Shown piece by piece: positions 1 through 8,454 of a stretch of DNA of 64,000 nt. The position numbers and the translations under genes were made by a program. The notes below the pieces were generated by a model, which was not told where the DNA came from, ran no database searches, and was given only the letters and a program-made list of their open reading frames with translations. Source of the stretch: Pseudomonas azadiae (GTDB lineage Bacteria > Pseudomonadota > Gammaproteobacteria > Pseudomonadales > Pseudomonadaceae); NCBI RefSeq assembly GCF_019145355.1, contig NZ_JAHSTY010000002.1, positions 2,294,001 to 2,358,000 of the forward strand, written 5' to 3'. Within the stretch, counting starts at the first letter, position 1. Each line of letters starts with the position of its first letter.

Positions 1-1
1 C

Positions 2-796
2 GCCCCCGCCCGCAGCCACGCCGAACTGGTGATCAGCGCGGCCCGCGCCGGCAAAGGCATCTTCTGCGAAAAACCCATGGCAATCACTCTGGAGGAAGCC
101 GATCGCGCCATCGCCGCCGCCGCCGACGCGCGCGTGCCCTTGCAGGTCGGTTTCAACCGGCGTTTCGCCAAGAGCTTTCGCACCGCCCATCTCGACGTCG
201 CCGCCGGCCGCATCGGCACCCCGCAACTGCTGCGCTCGCTGACCCGCGACCCGGCGCTGAACAACCCCGCCGCGTCGCCGCAATGGGTGATCTTCCTGGA
301 AACCCTGATCCACGACTTCGACACCCTGCGCTACCTCAACCCCGGTGCCGAAGCGGTGCAGGTGTTTGTGATGGCCGACGCACTAATCGCCCCGGCCTAC
401 AAGCGCCAGGGTTTCCTCGACACTGCAGTGGTCACGATCCGCTTCGACAACGGTGCGATTGCCACCGCCGAGGCCAACTTCCAGGCGGTGTATGGATACG
501 ACGTACGCGGCGAAGTGTTCGGCAGCGCGGGCATGTTGAGCATGGGCAGCCTCAACGACTGCGACCTGGTGCGCTACCTGGCCCAAGGCATCCAGGCCGA
601 TACCCAGCGCATGGACACCGACCTGCTGCGCGACGCCTACATCGCCGAGCTCAACCACTTTGTCGACTGCCTGCGCAGCGGCGCCAAGCCCCTGGCCGGC
701 GGCGAAGACGCCCGCGCAGCCCTGGCGATTGCCCGCGCGTGCATCGAGTCGTTCGAAACCGGCAAGGCCGTCGCCATCGCGGGAGCCCGGCAGTGA
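2..796 (+). CDS. Gfo/Idh/MocA family dehydrogenase, inositol 2-dehydrogenase-like (5' end outside window)
   Basis: The reading frame is open from base 2, so the start and most of the Rossmann domain lie before the window. The visible part opens just before the family motif EKPMA (the EKP lysine acts in cofactor binding and catalysis) and continues through the C-terminal alpha/beta substrate domain, with GFNRRF and the HDFDTLRY stretch that carries the usual catalytic histidine. These are typical of myo-inositol/scyllo-inositol 2-dehydrogenases, which oxidise a cyclic polyol with NAD. The stop overlaps the next start by one base (TGATG), so the two genes are translationally coupled. The precise substrate cannot be read from sequence. 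Confidence 0.8.
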   Translation, partial: APARSHAELVISAARAGKGIFCEKPMAITLEEADRAIAAAADARVPLQVGFNRRFAKSFRTAHLDVAAGRIGTPQLLRSLTRDPALNNPAASPQWVIFLETLIHDFDTLRYLNPGAEAVQVFVMADALIAPAYKRQGFLDTAVVTIRFDNGAIATAEANFQAVYGYDVRGEVFGSAGMLSMGSLNDCDLVRYLAQGIQADTQRMDTDLLRDAYIAELNHFVDCLRSGAKPLAGGEDARAALAIARACIESFETGKAVAIAGARQ

Positions 797-1572
797 TGCC
801 GTTCAAACTGGCGGTGAGCGCCGAGATGGTGTTTCTCGACCTGCCCTTTGTCGAACGCGTGAAGCGGATTCACGCGTTGGGCTTCAGCGTCGAAATCTGG
901 AGCTGGACCGACAAAGACATCGGCGCCCTGGCGGCGACCGGCGCCGACTTTACCTCGATGACCGGCTACATCAGCGGCACCCTTACCGACCCTGATGGCA
1001 TTCGCCATTTGCTCGACAGCGCCCGCGAATCCCTGGGGGTCGCCGAGCGACTCAATTGCCCCAGCCTCAACCTGCACGGCACCGGCCTGGGTAACGGCGG
1101 TTTGCCGGTTCACCCCGTCAGCCAGACCACCGGGCGCATGTGGCTGAGCGCGTGCAAGGCCTTGGAAAAAATCGCGCGTCTGGGCGAAGACGCCGGCCGG
1201 ATGTTTCTGCTGGAGAACCTCAACACCGAGGTTGATCACCCCGGTACGCCCTTCGCCCGCGCCGACGACACCCTGGCGCTGATTGAAGCCGTGGGCAGCC
1301 CGCACCTGAAGCTGAACCTGGACCTGTACCACGCACAGATCGGCGAAGGAAACCTGATCGAGCTGATCGAACGCGCAGGTGCTGCCATCGGCGAAATCCA
1401 GGTGGCCGACGTGCCGGGGCGCAAGGAGCCCGGCACCGGTGAGATCCACTACCCGGCCATCGCCAGGGCGTTGCATGCCATGGGTTACCGCGGCGTGGTC
1501 GGCCTGGAAGGCTGGGCCAGCGGCGACAGCCCCTTGGCATTGGAGCGTTTCCGCCAAGCCTTCATCCTATAA
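796..1572 (+). CDS. Sugar phosphate isomerase/epimerase-like TIM-barrel protein (hydroxypyruvate isomerase/IolE type)
   Basis: This 258-residue protein has the xylose-isomerase-like TIM-barrel pattern: an N-terminal strand, GFSVEIWSW, a central FLLENLN segment whose Glu is a usual metal ligand, LNLDLYHAQ with Asp/His ligands, and a final GYRGVVGLEGW strand where the last metal Glu usually lies. Proteins of this group isomerise or epimerise keto-sugars or inosose derivatives (IolE, IolI, Hyi). The ATG overlaps the stop of the upstream dehydrogenase and a binding-protein gene follows 19 bases later, so it sits in a three-gene polyol catabolic and uptake unit. Whether it acts on an inosose, hydroxypyruvate or another keto-sugar is open. 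Confidence 0.75.
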   Translation: MPFKLAVSAEMVFLDLPFVERVKRIHALGFSVEIWSWTDKDIGALAATGADFTSMTGYISGTLTDPDGIRHLLDSARESLGVAERLNCPSLNLHGTGLGNGGLPVHPVSQTTGRMWLSACKALEKIARLGEDAGRMFLLENLNTEVDHPGTPFARADDTLALIEAVGSPHLKLNLDLYHAQIGEGNLIELIERAGAAIGEIQVADVPGRKEPGTGEIHYPAIARALHAMGYRGVVGLEGWASGDSPLALERFRQAFIL

Positions 1573-1591
1573 CAATAAAAGGAACACCCTC

Positions 1592-2518
1592 ATGAACCGC
1601 TATTCACTGTTTGTTGCCACGCTGTTACTGCTGTTCAGCCAATGGACCTTTGCCGCGTATCGAATCGGCGTGAGCATCGCCCGGGTGGACGACAACTTCA
1701 TGACCTACGTGCGCACCGGGCTGGAAGCCGCCGCCAAGCAACAGGACGTGCAGATTCAGTTCGAAGACGCCCAGGGCGACGTGGTGCGCCAGCTCAACCA
1801 GGTCGAAGGTTTCCTCAACCAGAAAGTCGACGCGGTGATCGTGCTGCCGGTCGACACCGGCGCCACCGCCAACATCACCCGCGCCGCCGTGGCGGCCAAG
1901 ACGCCGCTGGTGTACGTCAACCGCCACCCGGATGAGCGCACCCTGCCCAAGGGGGTGGTCACCGTGGCGTCCAACGACATCGAGGCCGGGCAATTGCAGA
2001 TGCGCTACCTGGCGGAAAAACTCGGGGGCAGAGGCAAGGTGGCGATCATCATGGGCGACCTTGCGCAGAACGCCACCCATGACCGCACCGAAGGCGTCAA
2101 ACAGGTGCTCAAGGACTTCCCCGGCATTACCGTGGTCGAGCAGCAAAGCGCCGAATGGCAACGCAGCAAAGGCATGGACCTGACCAGCAACTGGCTGCTG
2201 GCGGGCACGCCGTTCGATGCCATCGTGGCCAACAACGACGAGATGGCGATTGGTGCGGCCATGGCGCTGCAGCAAGCCGGCAAGGCCAAGGGCGAAGTGG
2301 CAATCATAGGGATTGATGGCTTGCCCGATGGGCTGGCGGCGATCAAGCGTGGTCTGCTGACGGCGTCAGTGTTCCAGGACCCCAAGGCCCAGGCGACTCA
2401 GGCGGTACAGGCAGCGGTGCGGATGATCAAGGGCGAGCCGATTCAAGCCGAGGTGTGGGTGCCGTTCGAGCTGATCAAGCCTGAGCAGGTAGGCGTATTC
2501 GAGCAACGCTACAAATAG
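1592..2518 (+). CDS. Periplasmic sugar/polyol-binding protein (CUT2 ABC family)
   Basis: This 308-residue protein starts with a signal peptide (about residues 1-21, ending near TFA-AY) and continues with the two-lobed type I periplasmic binding fold: YRIGVSIARVDDNFM, a DAVIVLPVD strand, VYVNRHP, and AIVANNDEMAIGA. It resembles inositol/rhizopine/ribose-binding proteins. The AAGGA before its ATG is a good ribosome binding site. It follows the dehydrogenase and isomerase genes, so it probably captures the substrate they oxidise. No ATPase or permease follows; these may lie upstream of the window. It is clearly related to the binding protein at 56296-57216. Confidence 0.85.
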   Translation: MNRYSLFVATLLLLFSQWTFAAYRIGVSIARVDDNFMTYVRTGLEAAAKQQDVQIQFEDAQGDVVRQLNQVEGFLNQKVDAVIVLPVDTGATANITRAAVAAKTPLVYVNRHPDERTLPKGVVTVASNDIEAGQLQMRYLAEKLGGRGKVAIIMGDLAQNATHDRTEGVKQVLKDFPGITVVEQQSAEWQRSKGMDLTSNWLLAGTPFDAIVANNDEMAIGAAMALQQAGKAKGEVAIIGIDGLPDGLAAIKRGLLTASVFQDPKAQATQAVQAAVRMIKGEPIQAEVWVPFELIKPEQVGVFEQRYK

Positions 2519-2544
2519 CTCGAGAATGTGGAGCTCCCACAGTT

Positions 2545-3378
2545 TTAGTCCAGGTCGCTCGCAGAATGTCGCTCTGGCAACTGCTCCGCAGGCTCGCCGG
2601 AAACCCGATTCACCCTACGCCCACGCTGTACCGCCGGCCGAGCCTCAATCGCTTCCGCCCAACGCACCACATGGGTGTACTCATGCACCGCCAGAAACTC
2701 CGCTGCGCCGTAGAGGCGGCCTTTGACCAGCCCGCCATACCACGGCCAGATCGCGATATCGGCGATGGTGTACTCATCACCGGCAATGTACTCGCTCACG
2801 GCCAGGCGCTGGTTCAGCACGTCCAACTGACGCTTGGTCTCCATGGCGAACCGGTTGATCGGGTATTCCATCTTGCTCGGCGCATACGCATAGAAATGCC
2901 CGAAACCGCCGCCCAGGTAAGGCGCGCTGCCCATCTGCCAGAATAACCACGACAAGCACTCGGCACGGGCTGCAGGCTCAGTGGGGAAGAACGCACCGAA
3001 TTTTTCCGCCAGGTACTGCAAGATAGCCCCCGACTCGAACACCCGAATCGGCGTGGCGCCGCTGCGGTCCAGCAGCGCCGGGATCTTGGAGTTCGGGTTG
3101 ACCCCGACAAAGCCGCTGCCGAACTGGTCGCCGTCGCCGATCTTGATCAGCCAGGCATCGTATTCGGCACCGCTGTGCCCCAGGGCCAGCAGCTCTTCGA
3201 GCAGGATGGTGACCTTCTGCCCATTGGGCGTGGCCAGGGAATACAGTTGCAGGGGGTGCTGGCCCACCGGCAGTTCCTTGGCATGGGTCGGGCCGGCAAT
3301 CGGGCGGTTAGTGCTGGCGAACGTGCCGCCATTTTCGGCGTCCCAGGTCCAGACCTTGGGGGGTACGTACTCGGTCAT
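2545..3378 (-). CDS. yghU: Glutathione-dependent disulfide-bond oxidoreductase, YghU-type GST
   Basis: The 277-residue protein has the YghU/YfcG layout: an N-terminal extension with NRPIAGPTHAKELPVG, a thioredoxin-fold GST domain (LYSLATPNGQKVTILLEEL, NSKIPAL, and VFESGAILQYLAEKFG for glutathione binding) and an all-alpha C-terminal domain (EYTIADIAIWPWYG). Family members bind glutathione and reduce disulfides or organic hydroperoxides in the cytoplasm. I chose the ATG at 3378 because the protein then begins MTEYVPP as in YghU; a longer frame adds 28 unlike residues. It is monocistronic and convergent with the operon at 796-2518. Confidence 0.88.
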   Translation of the reverse strand: MTEYVPPKVWTWDAENGGTFASTNRPIAGPTHAKELPVGQHPLQLYSLATPNGQKVTILLEELLALGHSGAEYDAWLIKIGDGDQFGSGFVGVNPNSKIPALLDRSGATPIRVFESGAILQYLAEKFGAFFPTEPAARAECLSWLFWQMGSAPYLGGGFGHFYAYAPSKMEYPINRFAMETKRQLDVLNQRLAVSEYIAGDEYTIADIAIWPWYGGLVKGRLYGAAEFLAVHEYTHVVRWAEAIEARPAVQRGRRVNRVSGEPAEQLPERHSASDLD

Positions 3379-3803
3379 GCTCACTGCTCCAGAAGCGATC
3401 AACGAAGCGTTCCAGACTAAACCAAAGGTTGGCGTTGCGGGAACCCATCGAATAAGCACCACTGTTTAATCTGGGAGCGGGCTTGCCCGCGATGGCGGCG
3501 TGATCATCAACCCATCTGTTTCTGACCCACCGATATCGCGGCATAGGTACAGCTTTCTAAAACTGACAAATCTCCCTGTAGTGAGCGGGCTTGTCCCGCG
3601 CTGGGTGGCGAAGCCGCCCCAAACCAGACGACCTGGTTTCATCTGGAACACTGCGGTGTCCTTGTTGGGGCGGCTTCGCCACCCAGCGCGGGCGGTGCGA
3701 CGATTCGACAAGCCCGCTCACTACAAGGGTGTGCAGATACCTATGGATATCGCGAGCAAGCCCCACATTTTGGGCTTTCATTGCCTGGACGATTGCGCCG
3801 GGC
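3379..3803. other. Intergenic region with yghU promoter and REP sequences
   Basis: These 425 bases lie between the yghU start and the end of the SDR gene. They hold the yghU promoter, one unpaired REP-like unit near 3471-3500 (GGGAGCGGGCTTGCCCGCGA) and a long paired REP element at 3577-3727. I see no protein-coding gene here. Confidence 0.6.
3577..3727. repeat. Paired REP element (TAGTGAGCGGGC type), imperfect
   Basis: The left arm (TGTAGTGAGCGGGCTTG, then a GCTGGGTGGCGAAGCCGCCCC block) is mirrored on the right. The right arm is interrupted by about 15 extra bases (GGTGCGACGATTCGA) between the GCGGG block and the closing AGCCCGCTCACTACA. Close relatives occur at 51936, 56090 and 61159. Confidence 0.85.
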
Positions 3804-4571
3804 TCAGACCCAACCACCATCCACGATGAAGTTCTGCGCCGAGCACATCGCCGAGGCATCGGAGGCGAGAAACAGCGCCATATTGGCGATGTGTTCCGGC
3901 AGGACGCTGCCCGGCAAGCATTGGCTGCGGCTGATCAGTTCCTTGGCGGCATCGTCGACCCACATCGCCAGTTGTTTTTCGGTCATCACCCAACCTGGCA
4001 CCAGCGTGTTGACGCGGATGCGGCTCGGCCCCAGTTCCCGGGCCAGGGCGCGGGTCATGCCGTGGGCGGCGGCCTTGCTGGCGGCGTACACCGGGTAGCC
4101 GGCGGAGGCCATCATCCAGCCCACCGAGCCGAGGTTGATGATCGCCCCGCCACCTGCGTTTTTCATCATCGGCACCACGGCCTTGGCGGCGAAGAAGGCG
4201 TGCTTGAGGTTGACCGAGATCAGCCTGTCGAACATTTCCGAGTCGACTTCTTCGAGCGTGTGGCGCACGTCATTGGCCGCGTTGTTCACCAGCACGGTGA
4301 TCGGCCCCAGTGAGTGCTCGAAGCGGCCGATGGCGGCTTTGTAGCCGATCTCGTCAGTGATGTCGCAATTGACGAACTCCACGGTGTGCCCGCGCGAGCT
4401 CAACAGCGCCGCCAGGCGTTCGCCCTGGCTTTGCGCACGGTCCACAAACCCCACCTTGGCGCCCTGGGCGGCGAAGGCCCGGACCATGAATTCGCCGATG
4501 CCCGAAGCACCGCCGGAGATCAGCACGGTCTTGCCTTCGAGGTCGGGATAAACCGCGTGTTGAGTCGTCAT
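3804..4571 (-). CDS. SDR family dehydrogenase, probable L-arabinose 1-dehydrogenase
   Basis: The 255-residue protein is a classical short-chain dehydrogenase: cofactor motif GGASGIGE (residues 20-27), NNAA (97-100), Ser149, and Tyr162-x3-Lys166 in YAASK. It resembles the aldose 1-dehydrogenases that open oxidative pentose pathways (XylB of Caulobacter, sugar 1-dehydrogenases of rhizobia), producing the sugar lactone from the cyclic sugar with NAD(P). It is divergent from aldose 1-epimerase and shares with it a promoter carrying the same operator as the arabonate dehydratase gene. The window supplies every later step of L-arabinose oxidation, which is why I prefer this substrate; D-xylose or D-galactose remain possible. 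Confidence 0.72.
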   Translation of the reverse strand: MTTQHAVYPDLEGKTVLISGGASGIGEFMVRAFAAQGAKVGFVDRAQSQGERLAALLSSRGHTVEFVNCDITDEIGYKAAIGRFEHSLGPITVLVNNAANDVRHTLEEVDSEMFDRLISVNLKHAFFAAKAVVPMMKNAGGGAIINLGSVGWMMASAGYPVYAASKAAAHGMTRALARELGPSRIRVNTLVPGWVMTEKQLAMWVDDAAKELISRSQCLPGSVLPEHIANMALFLASDASAMCSAQNFIVDGGWV

Positions 4572-4664
4572 GAAAGGTTGCCTCGCTCAATTAGTCTTAT
4601 TTTATTTTGCAAATACGGCGTTTAAGGCTATAAATTCGCTGTCCAACCGACAAAATATCGCTAT

Positions 4665-4675
4665 TAGTAGAACTA
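4665..4675. promoter_or_regulatory. Predicted GntR/FadR-type operator in the SDR-galM promoter
   Basis: TAGTAGAACTA fits the FadR-subfamily consensus TNGTNNNACNA. Its surroundings (TTAGTAGAACTATT) nearly repeat the site at 14521-14533 in the dehydratase promoter. It lies 33 bases before the galM ATG and is the likely site for the regulator at 16406-17128. Confidence 0.55.
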
Positions 4676-4707
4676 TTCCACTCAAAACAACAAAAGGAAG
4701 TTCGACC

Positions 4708-5856
4708 ATGAAGCACCCTCGTTATCTGTTGTCCGGTCTCGCCATGTCCATGTTGATCGCCAGCGGCGGCGCCCAGGCCGCAGGACTCACCAGCGAACAC
4801 AAACCCTTCGGTAAAACCAACGACGGCACCGCCGTCGAGCAGTACATCCTGCGCAACAGCCACGGCATGCAAGCCACGGTGATCACCTACGGCGGCGTGC
4901 TGCAGTCGCTGAAAGTGCCGGACAAAAACGGCAAGGTCGACGACGTGGTGCTGGGCTTCGACGACGTGCAGGGTTACCAGGCCGGCACGGCGTTTTTTGG
5001 CGCAACCATCGGCCGCTTCGGCAATCGCCTGGCCGGCGGTGCCTTTGAGCTGGACGGCAAACGCTACCAGGTGCCGCTCAACGATGGCCCCAACTCACTG
5101 CATGGCGGCGCGCAAGGCTTCGACAAGCAGGTGTGGAAGGCCGCCGAGGTCAAGGGCAAGGACTCGGTGGGCGTCACCCTCACCTACCTGTCCAAGGACG
5201 GTGAAATGGGCTTTCCCGGTAATCTGAAAACCGAGGTCACCTACAGCCTCAACGATAAAAATGAACTGCACATCGCCTACAAGGCCACCACCGACAAACC
5301 GACGGTGCTCAACCTCACCAACCACAGCTACTTCAACCTGGCCGGCGCCGGCAATGGCGACATTCTCAAGCAAGTGGCTACCTTGCACGCCAGCCATTAC
5401 ACGCCGGTGAACGCCACCTTGATTCCGACCGGCGAAGTGGCGCCGGTGAAAGGCACGCCGATGGACTTCCTGAAACCGACGCCGATCGGCCAGCACATCA
5501 AGGCCGATCATCCGCAGCTCAAGTTTGCCGAGCCTAAACAGGGCGGGTTTGACTTCAACTGGGCACTGGACACCAAGGGTGACGTGAAGCAACTGGCGGC
5601 CGAGGTGCATGATCCTGAGTCGGGGCGCAAATTGCAGCTCTACACCACCGAGCCGGGCGTGCAGTTCTATACCAGCAACTTCCTTGATGGTTCGGTAAAG
5701 GGCAAAGGCGGCAAGACTTACCTGCACTGGAGTGGTTTTACCCTGGAGACCCAGCATTTTCCGGATGCACCTAACCAGCCCAAGTTTGCCTCGACCCGTT
5801 TGAACCCAGGGCAGACTTACACCCAGAACACCGTTTTCAAATTCTCTGCCGACTAA
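4708..5856 (+). CDS. galM: Aldose 1-epimerase (mutarotase), exported
   Basis: The 382-residue protein has a signal peptide (about residues 1-24, ending GGAQA) followed by a full GalM beta-sandwich domain: TYGGVLQSLKVPD, GRFGNRLAGG, the NHSYFNLAG segment with one catalytic His, and an FDFNW segment. GalM interconverts the alpha and beta anomers of aldoses. The signal peptide suggests periplasmic action, feeding the right anomer to the AraFGH importer. Its ATG is preceded by AAAGGAAG. It is transcribed divergently from the sugar dehydrogenase and ends just before a REP element. Confidence 0.9.
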   Translation: MKHPRYLLSGLAMSMLIASGGAQAAGLTSEHKPFGKTNDGTAVEQYILRNSHGMQATVITYGGVLQSLKVPDKNGKVDDVVLGFDDVQGYQAGTAFFGATIGRFGNRLAGGAFELDGKRYQVPLNDGPNSLHGGAQGFDKQVWKAAEVKGKDSVGVTLTYLSKDGEMGFPGNLKTEVTYSLNDKNELHIAYKATTDKPTVLNLTNHSYFNLAGAGNGDILKQVATLHASHYTPVNATLIPTGEVAPVKGTPMDFLKPTPIGQHIKADHPQLKFAEPKQGGFDFNWALDTKGDVKQLAAEVHDPESGRKLQLYTTEPGVQFYTSNFLDGSVKGKGGKTYLHWSGFTLETQHFPDAPNQPKFASTRLNPGQTYTQNTVFKFSAD

Positions 5857-5859
5857 ACC

Positions 5860-5950
5860 TGTGGGAGCTGGCTTGCCTGCGATAGCGGTGAGCCAGCCAA
5901 TAAATTTGTCGGCTGATACACCGCTATCGCAGGCAAGCCAGCTCCCACAT
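5860..5950. repeat. Paired REP element (GTGGGAGCTGGCTTGCCTGCGA type)
   Basis: Two inverted copies of GTGGGAGCTGGCTTGCCTGC flank a short spacer. It lies between the convergent ends of galM and araH, where it can act as a bidirectional mRNA-end hairpin. Confidence 0.9.
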
Positions 5951-5973
5951 TTGGATCTTCACATGGCAAGGGT

Positions 5974-6942
5974 TCAGCGTTGTTTCATGCGGTCGATGAC
6001 CACGGCCAACAGCAGGATCGAGCCGCGGATCACGTACTGATAGAACGTATCGATGTTCTTCAGGTTCATCGCATTCTCAATGATCGCCAGGATCAACACG
6101 CCGGCGATCACATGCCGGATCATGCCGATCCCGCCGCTCAATGACACCCCGCCCAATACGCAGGCCGAGATCACCGTCAGCTCGAAACCCTGGCCGATCA
6201 TCGGCTGGCCGGAAGTCATGCGCGAGGCCAGGATCACCCCGGCCAATGCGCCGATCACACCGTGCACGGCGAAGATCAGGATTTTGGTGCGATCCACGTT
6301 GACGCCCGCCAGCAACGCCGCTTCCGGGTTGCCACCGATGGCCATGGTGTTGCGCCCGTAGGTTGTGTAGTTGAGCAGCCAGCCGAAAAACAAAAAGCAG
6401 ACGATGGTGATCAGGATCGGCACCGGCACGCCCAGCAATTGGCCGTTGCCGAACACGAAGAATTGATCCTGGGACACGCCCACCGCCTTGCCGTCGGCGA
6501 AGATATACGCCAGCCCGCGCACGATCTGCATGGTCGCCAGCGTGGTGATCAGCGCGTTGACCCGCAGTTTGGCGATCACGATGCCGTTGATCAGCCCGAC
6601 GATCAGGCCCATCCCCAGCGCGGCGCCGATACCGAGCATGACGCTGTCGGTGTCGCGCATCACAATCGCCGCCACCACCCCGGCGCAGGCGATCACCGAG
6701 CCCACCGACAGGTCGAAGTGCCCCGACGCCAGGCAAAACAGCATGGTGCAGGCGGCGATGCCTACGGTGGAAATCGCCAGGCCCAGCCCGCGCATGTTCA
6801 GCGGCGAGAGGAAGTTATCGATCAGCAAGGCACAGAGCACAAAGATGCCCACGGCAGCCAGCAGCATCGCCCAGTTGTCGAGCAGTGCGCGCATATCCAG
6901 GGGTTTGCGTGCCGAGGGCAACGCGTTGTCTTGGGTTGTCAT
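5974..6942 (-). CDS. araH: L-arabinose ABC transporter permease AraH
   Basis: The 322-residue inner-membrane protein has about ten hydrophobic segments and the CUT2 permease signatures: FCLASGHFDLSVGS, NALITTLATMQIVRGLAYI, YGRNTMAIGGNPEAA and SACVLGGVSLSGG. It matches remembered E. coli AraH closely along its whole length, including GLGLAIS near the N-terminus and ILASRMTSGQP. It forms the membrane pore of the L-arabinose importer with AraG and AraF. It is the last gene of the minus-strand operon, 9 bases after araG. Confidence 0.93.
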   Translation of the reverse strand: MTTQDNALPSARKPLDMRALLDNWAMLLAAVGIFVLCALLIDNFLSPLNMRGLGLAISTVGIAACTMLFCLASGHFDLSVGSVIACAGVVAAIVMRDTDSVMLGIGAALGMGLIVGLINGIVIAKLRVNALITTLATMQIVRGLAYIFADGKAVGVSQDQFFVFGNGQLLGVPVPILITIVCFLFFGWLLNYTTYGRNTMAIGGNPEAALLAGVNVDRTKILIFAVHGVIGALAGVILASRMTSGQPMIGQGFELTVISACVLGGVSLSGGIGMIRHVIAGVLILAIIENAMNLKNIDTFYQYVIRGSILLLAVVIDRMKQR

Positions 6943-6951
6943 AGTCGTCTC

Positions 6952-8454
6952 TCAGTTCGCCACGCTGCGTGGCAAGGCCAGTTGCAGCAAGTTGGATTCA
7001 GTCGCCTGTTCGCGGGTTTGCTCACCGCGCAGTGCGCCTTCGCAGAGCACCAGGATGCGGTCGGAAATGCCCATCACTTCCATCAGGTCGCTGGACACCA
7101 CGATCACCGCGATGCCCTGGGCCGCGAGGTTATGGATGATCTGGTAGATCTCGGCCTTGGCGCCGATATCGATGCCACGGGTCGGCTCGTCCAGCAGCAG
7201 CACTTTCATCGGCATCGACAGCCAGCGGCCGAGAATGGCCTTTTGCTGATTGCCGCCCGAGAGGTACATGATCTTCTGCCCCGCATTGGGCGTCTTGACC
7301 TTCATGGCCTTGATCTGCTGATCGGCGTTGCCCTTCTCCCAGCCGTCACGCAGCAGCCAGCCGAACCGCGAGTGGGCGCCGCGCGCACTGATGTTGATGT
7401 TCTCGGCCACGCTGGACAGCGGAATGATGCCTTCCTTCTTGCGGTCTTCAGGGCACAGCAGCACACCGGCGGCGATGGCATCGCGCGGCGAGCGCAGTTG
7501 CAGCTGCTCACCGCAGAGTTGCAGGCTGCCGGCGCTGGCGCGCTCCAGGCCGCTGAGCAAGCGGAACAGCTCCGTGCGCCCTGCGCCTACCAGCCCGAAC
7601 AGGCCGAGGATCTCGCCTTTGCGCACCTCAAAACTGATTGGCTCACGCAAGCCCGGGCCAAGCAAGCCCTCGACCTTGAGCGCCACCTCGCCATGCTCAC
7701 GCGTGCGGTAGTCGTAGATGTCCTGAATATCGCGGCCGACCATGCACGTCACCAGTTGGTCATGGGTCAGCGCGCTCATGTCCTCGAACGTGCGCACGTA
7801 GCGCCCGTCCTTGAACACCGTGACGGCGTTGCAGATGCGGAACACTTCTTCCATGCGGTGCGACACATACAGCACCACTTTGCCCTCATCGCGCAGGCGC
7901 GTGATGATCGCCATCAAGCGGTCGATCTCGCGCGCCGAGAGGCTGCTGGTGGGTTCGTCGAAGGCGATCACATGGGCGCCACGGGACAGCGCCTTGGCGA
8001 TTTCCACCAGTTGGCGCTGGCCGAGGGACAGCCGACCAAGCTTTTCGTCGGGATCGATTTCATCGGCCAGGCCCTTGAGGCAGGCCAGCGCCTGCTTGCG
8101 TAGCAGGCTACGATTGACCACGCCGAAGCGCGACGGTAGATGCCCGAGGAACAGGTTCTCGGCGACGGTCATTTCCGGCACCAGATGCAGCTCCTGGTGA
8201 ATCACCGCCACGCCGCTGGCAATGCTGTCAGCGGCGTTTTTGAAGGCCATGGTCTGTTCGCCGATCTGCAGCGTGCCGCTGTTGGGAATGTAGGCGCCGC
8301 CGAGGATTTTCAGCAGCGTCGACTTGCCCGCGCCGTTCTCGCCCATCAAGGCGTGCACCTGCCCCGGGTGGGCGATGAAGCTGATGCCGTCCAGCGCCTT
8401 GACCCCGGGAAAGGTTTTGCCGATGCCGTCGAATCGCAAGGCGGCAGCGGTCAT
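6952..8454 (-). CDS. araG: L-arabinose ABC transporter ATPase AraG
   Basis: The 500-residue protein has two fused ATPase domains as in all CUT2 systems. The first has Walker [10 protein letters not shown] (about 38-46), signature LSLGQRQ and Walker B VIAFDEPTSSLS. The second has an atypical nucleotide loop (GLVGAGRTE), signature LSGGNQQK and LLLDEPTRG. It powers arabinose import. I chose the ATG at 8454 because it overlaps the araF stop (ATGA, 8451-8454), which implies coupled translation; a GTG at 8460 would add only two residues. Confidence 0.93.
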   Translation of the reverse strand: MTAAALRFDGIGKTFPGVKALDGISFIAHPGQVHALMGENGAGKSTLLKILGGAYIPNSGTLQIGEQTMAFKNAADSIASGVAVIHQELHLVPEMTVAENLFLGHLPSRFGVVNRSLLRKQALACLKGLADEIDPDEKLGRLSLGQRQLVEIAKALSRGAHVIAFDEPTSSLSAREIDRLMAIITRLRDEGKVVLYVSHRMEEVFRICNAVTVFKDGRYVRTFEDMSALTHDQLVTCMVGRDIQDIYDYRTREHGEVALKVEGLLGPGLREPISFEVRKGEILGLFGLVGAGRTELFRLLSGLERASAGSLQLCGEQLQLRSPRDAIAAGVLLCPEDRKKEGIIPLSSVAENINISARGAHSRFGWLLRDGWEKGNADQQIKAMKVKTPNAGQKIMYLSGGNQQKAILGRWLSMPMKVLLLDEPTRGIDIGAKAEIYQIIHNLAAQGIAVIVVSSDLMEVMGISDRILVLCEGALRGEQTREQATESNLLQLALPRSVAN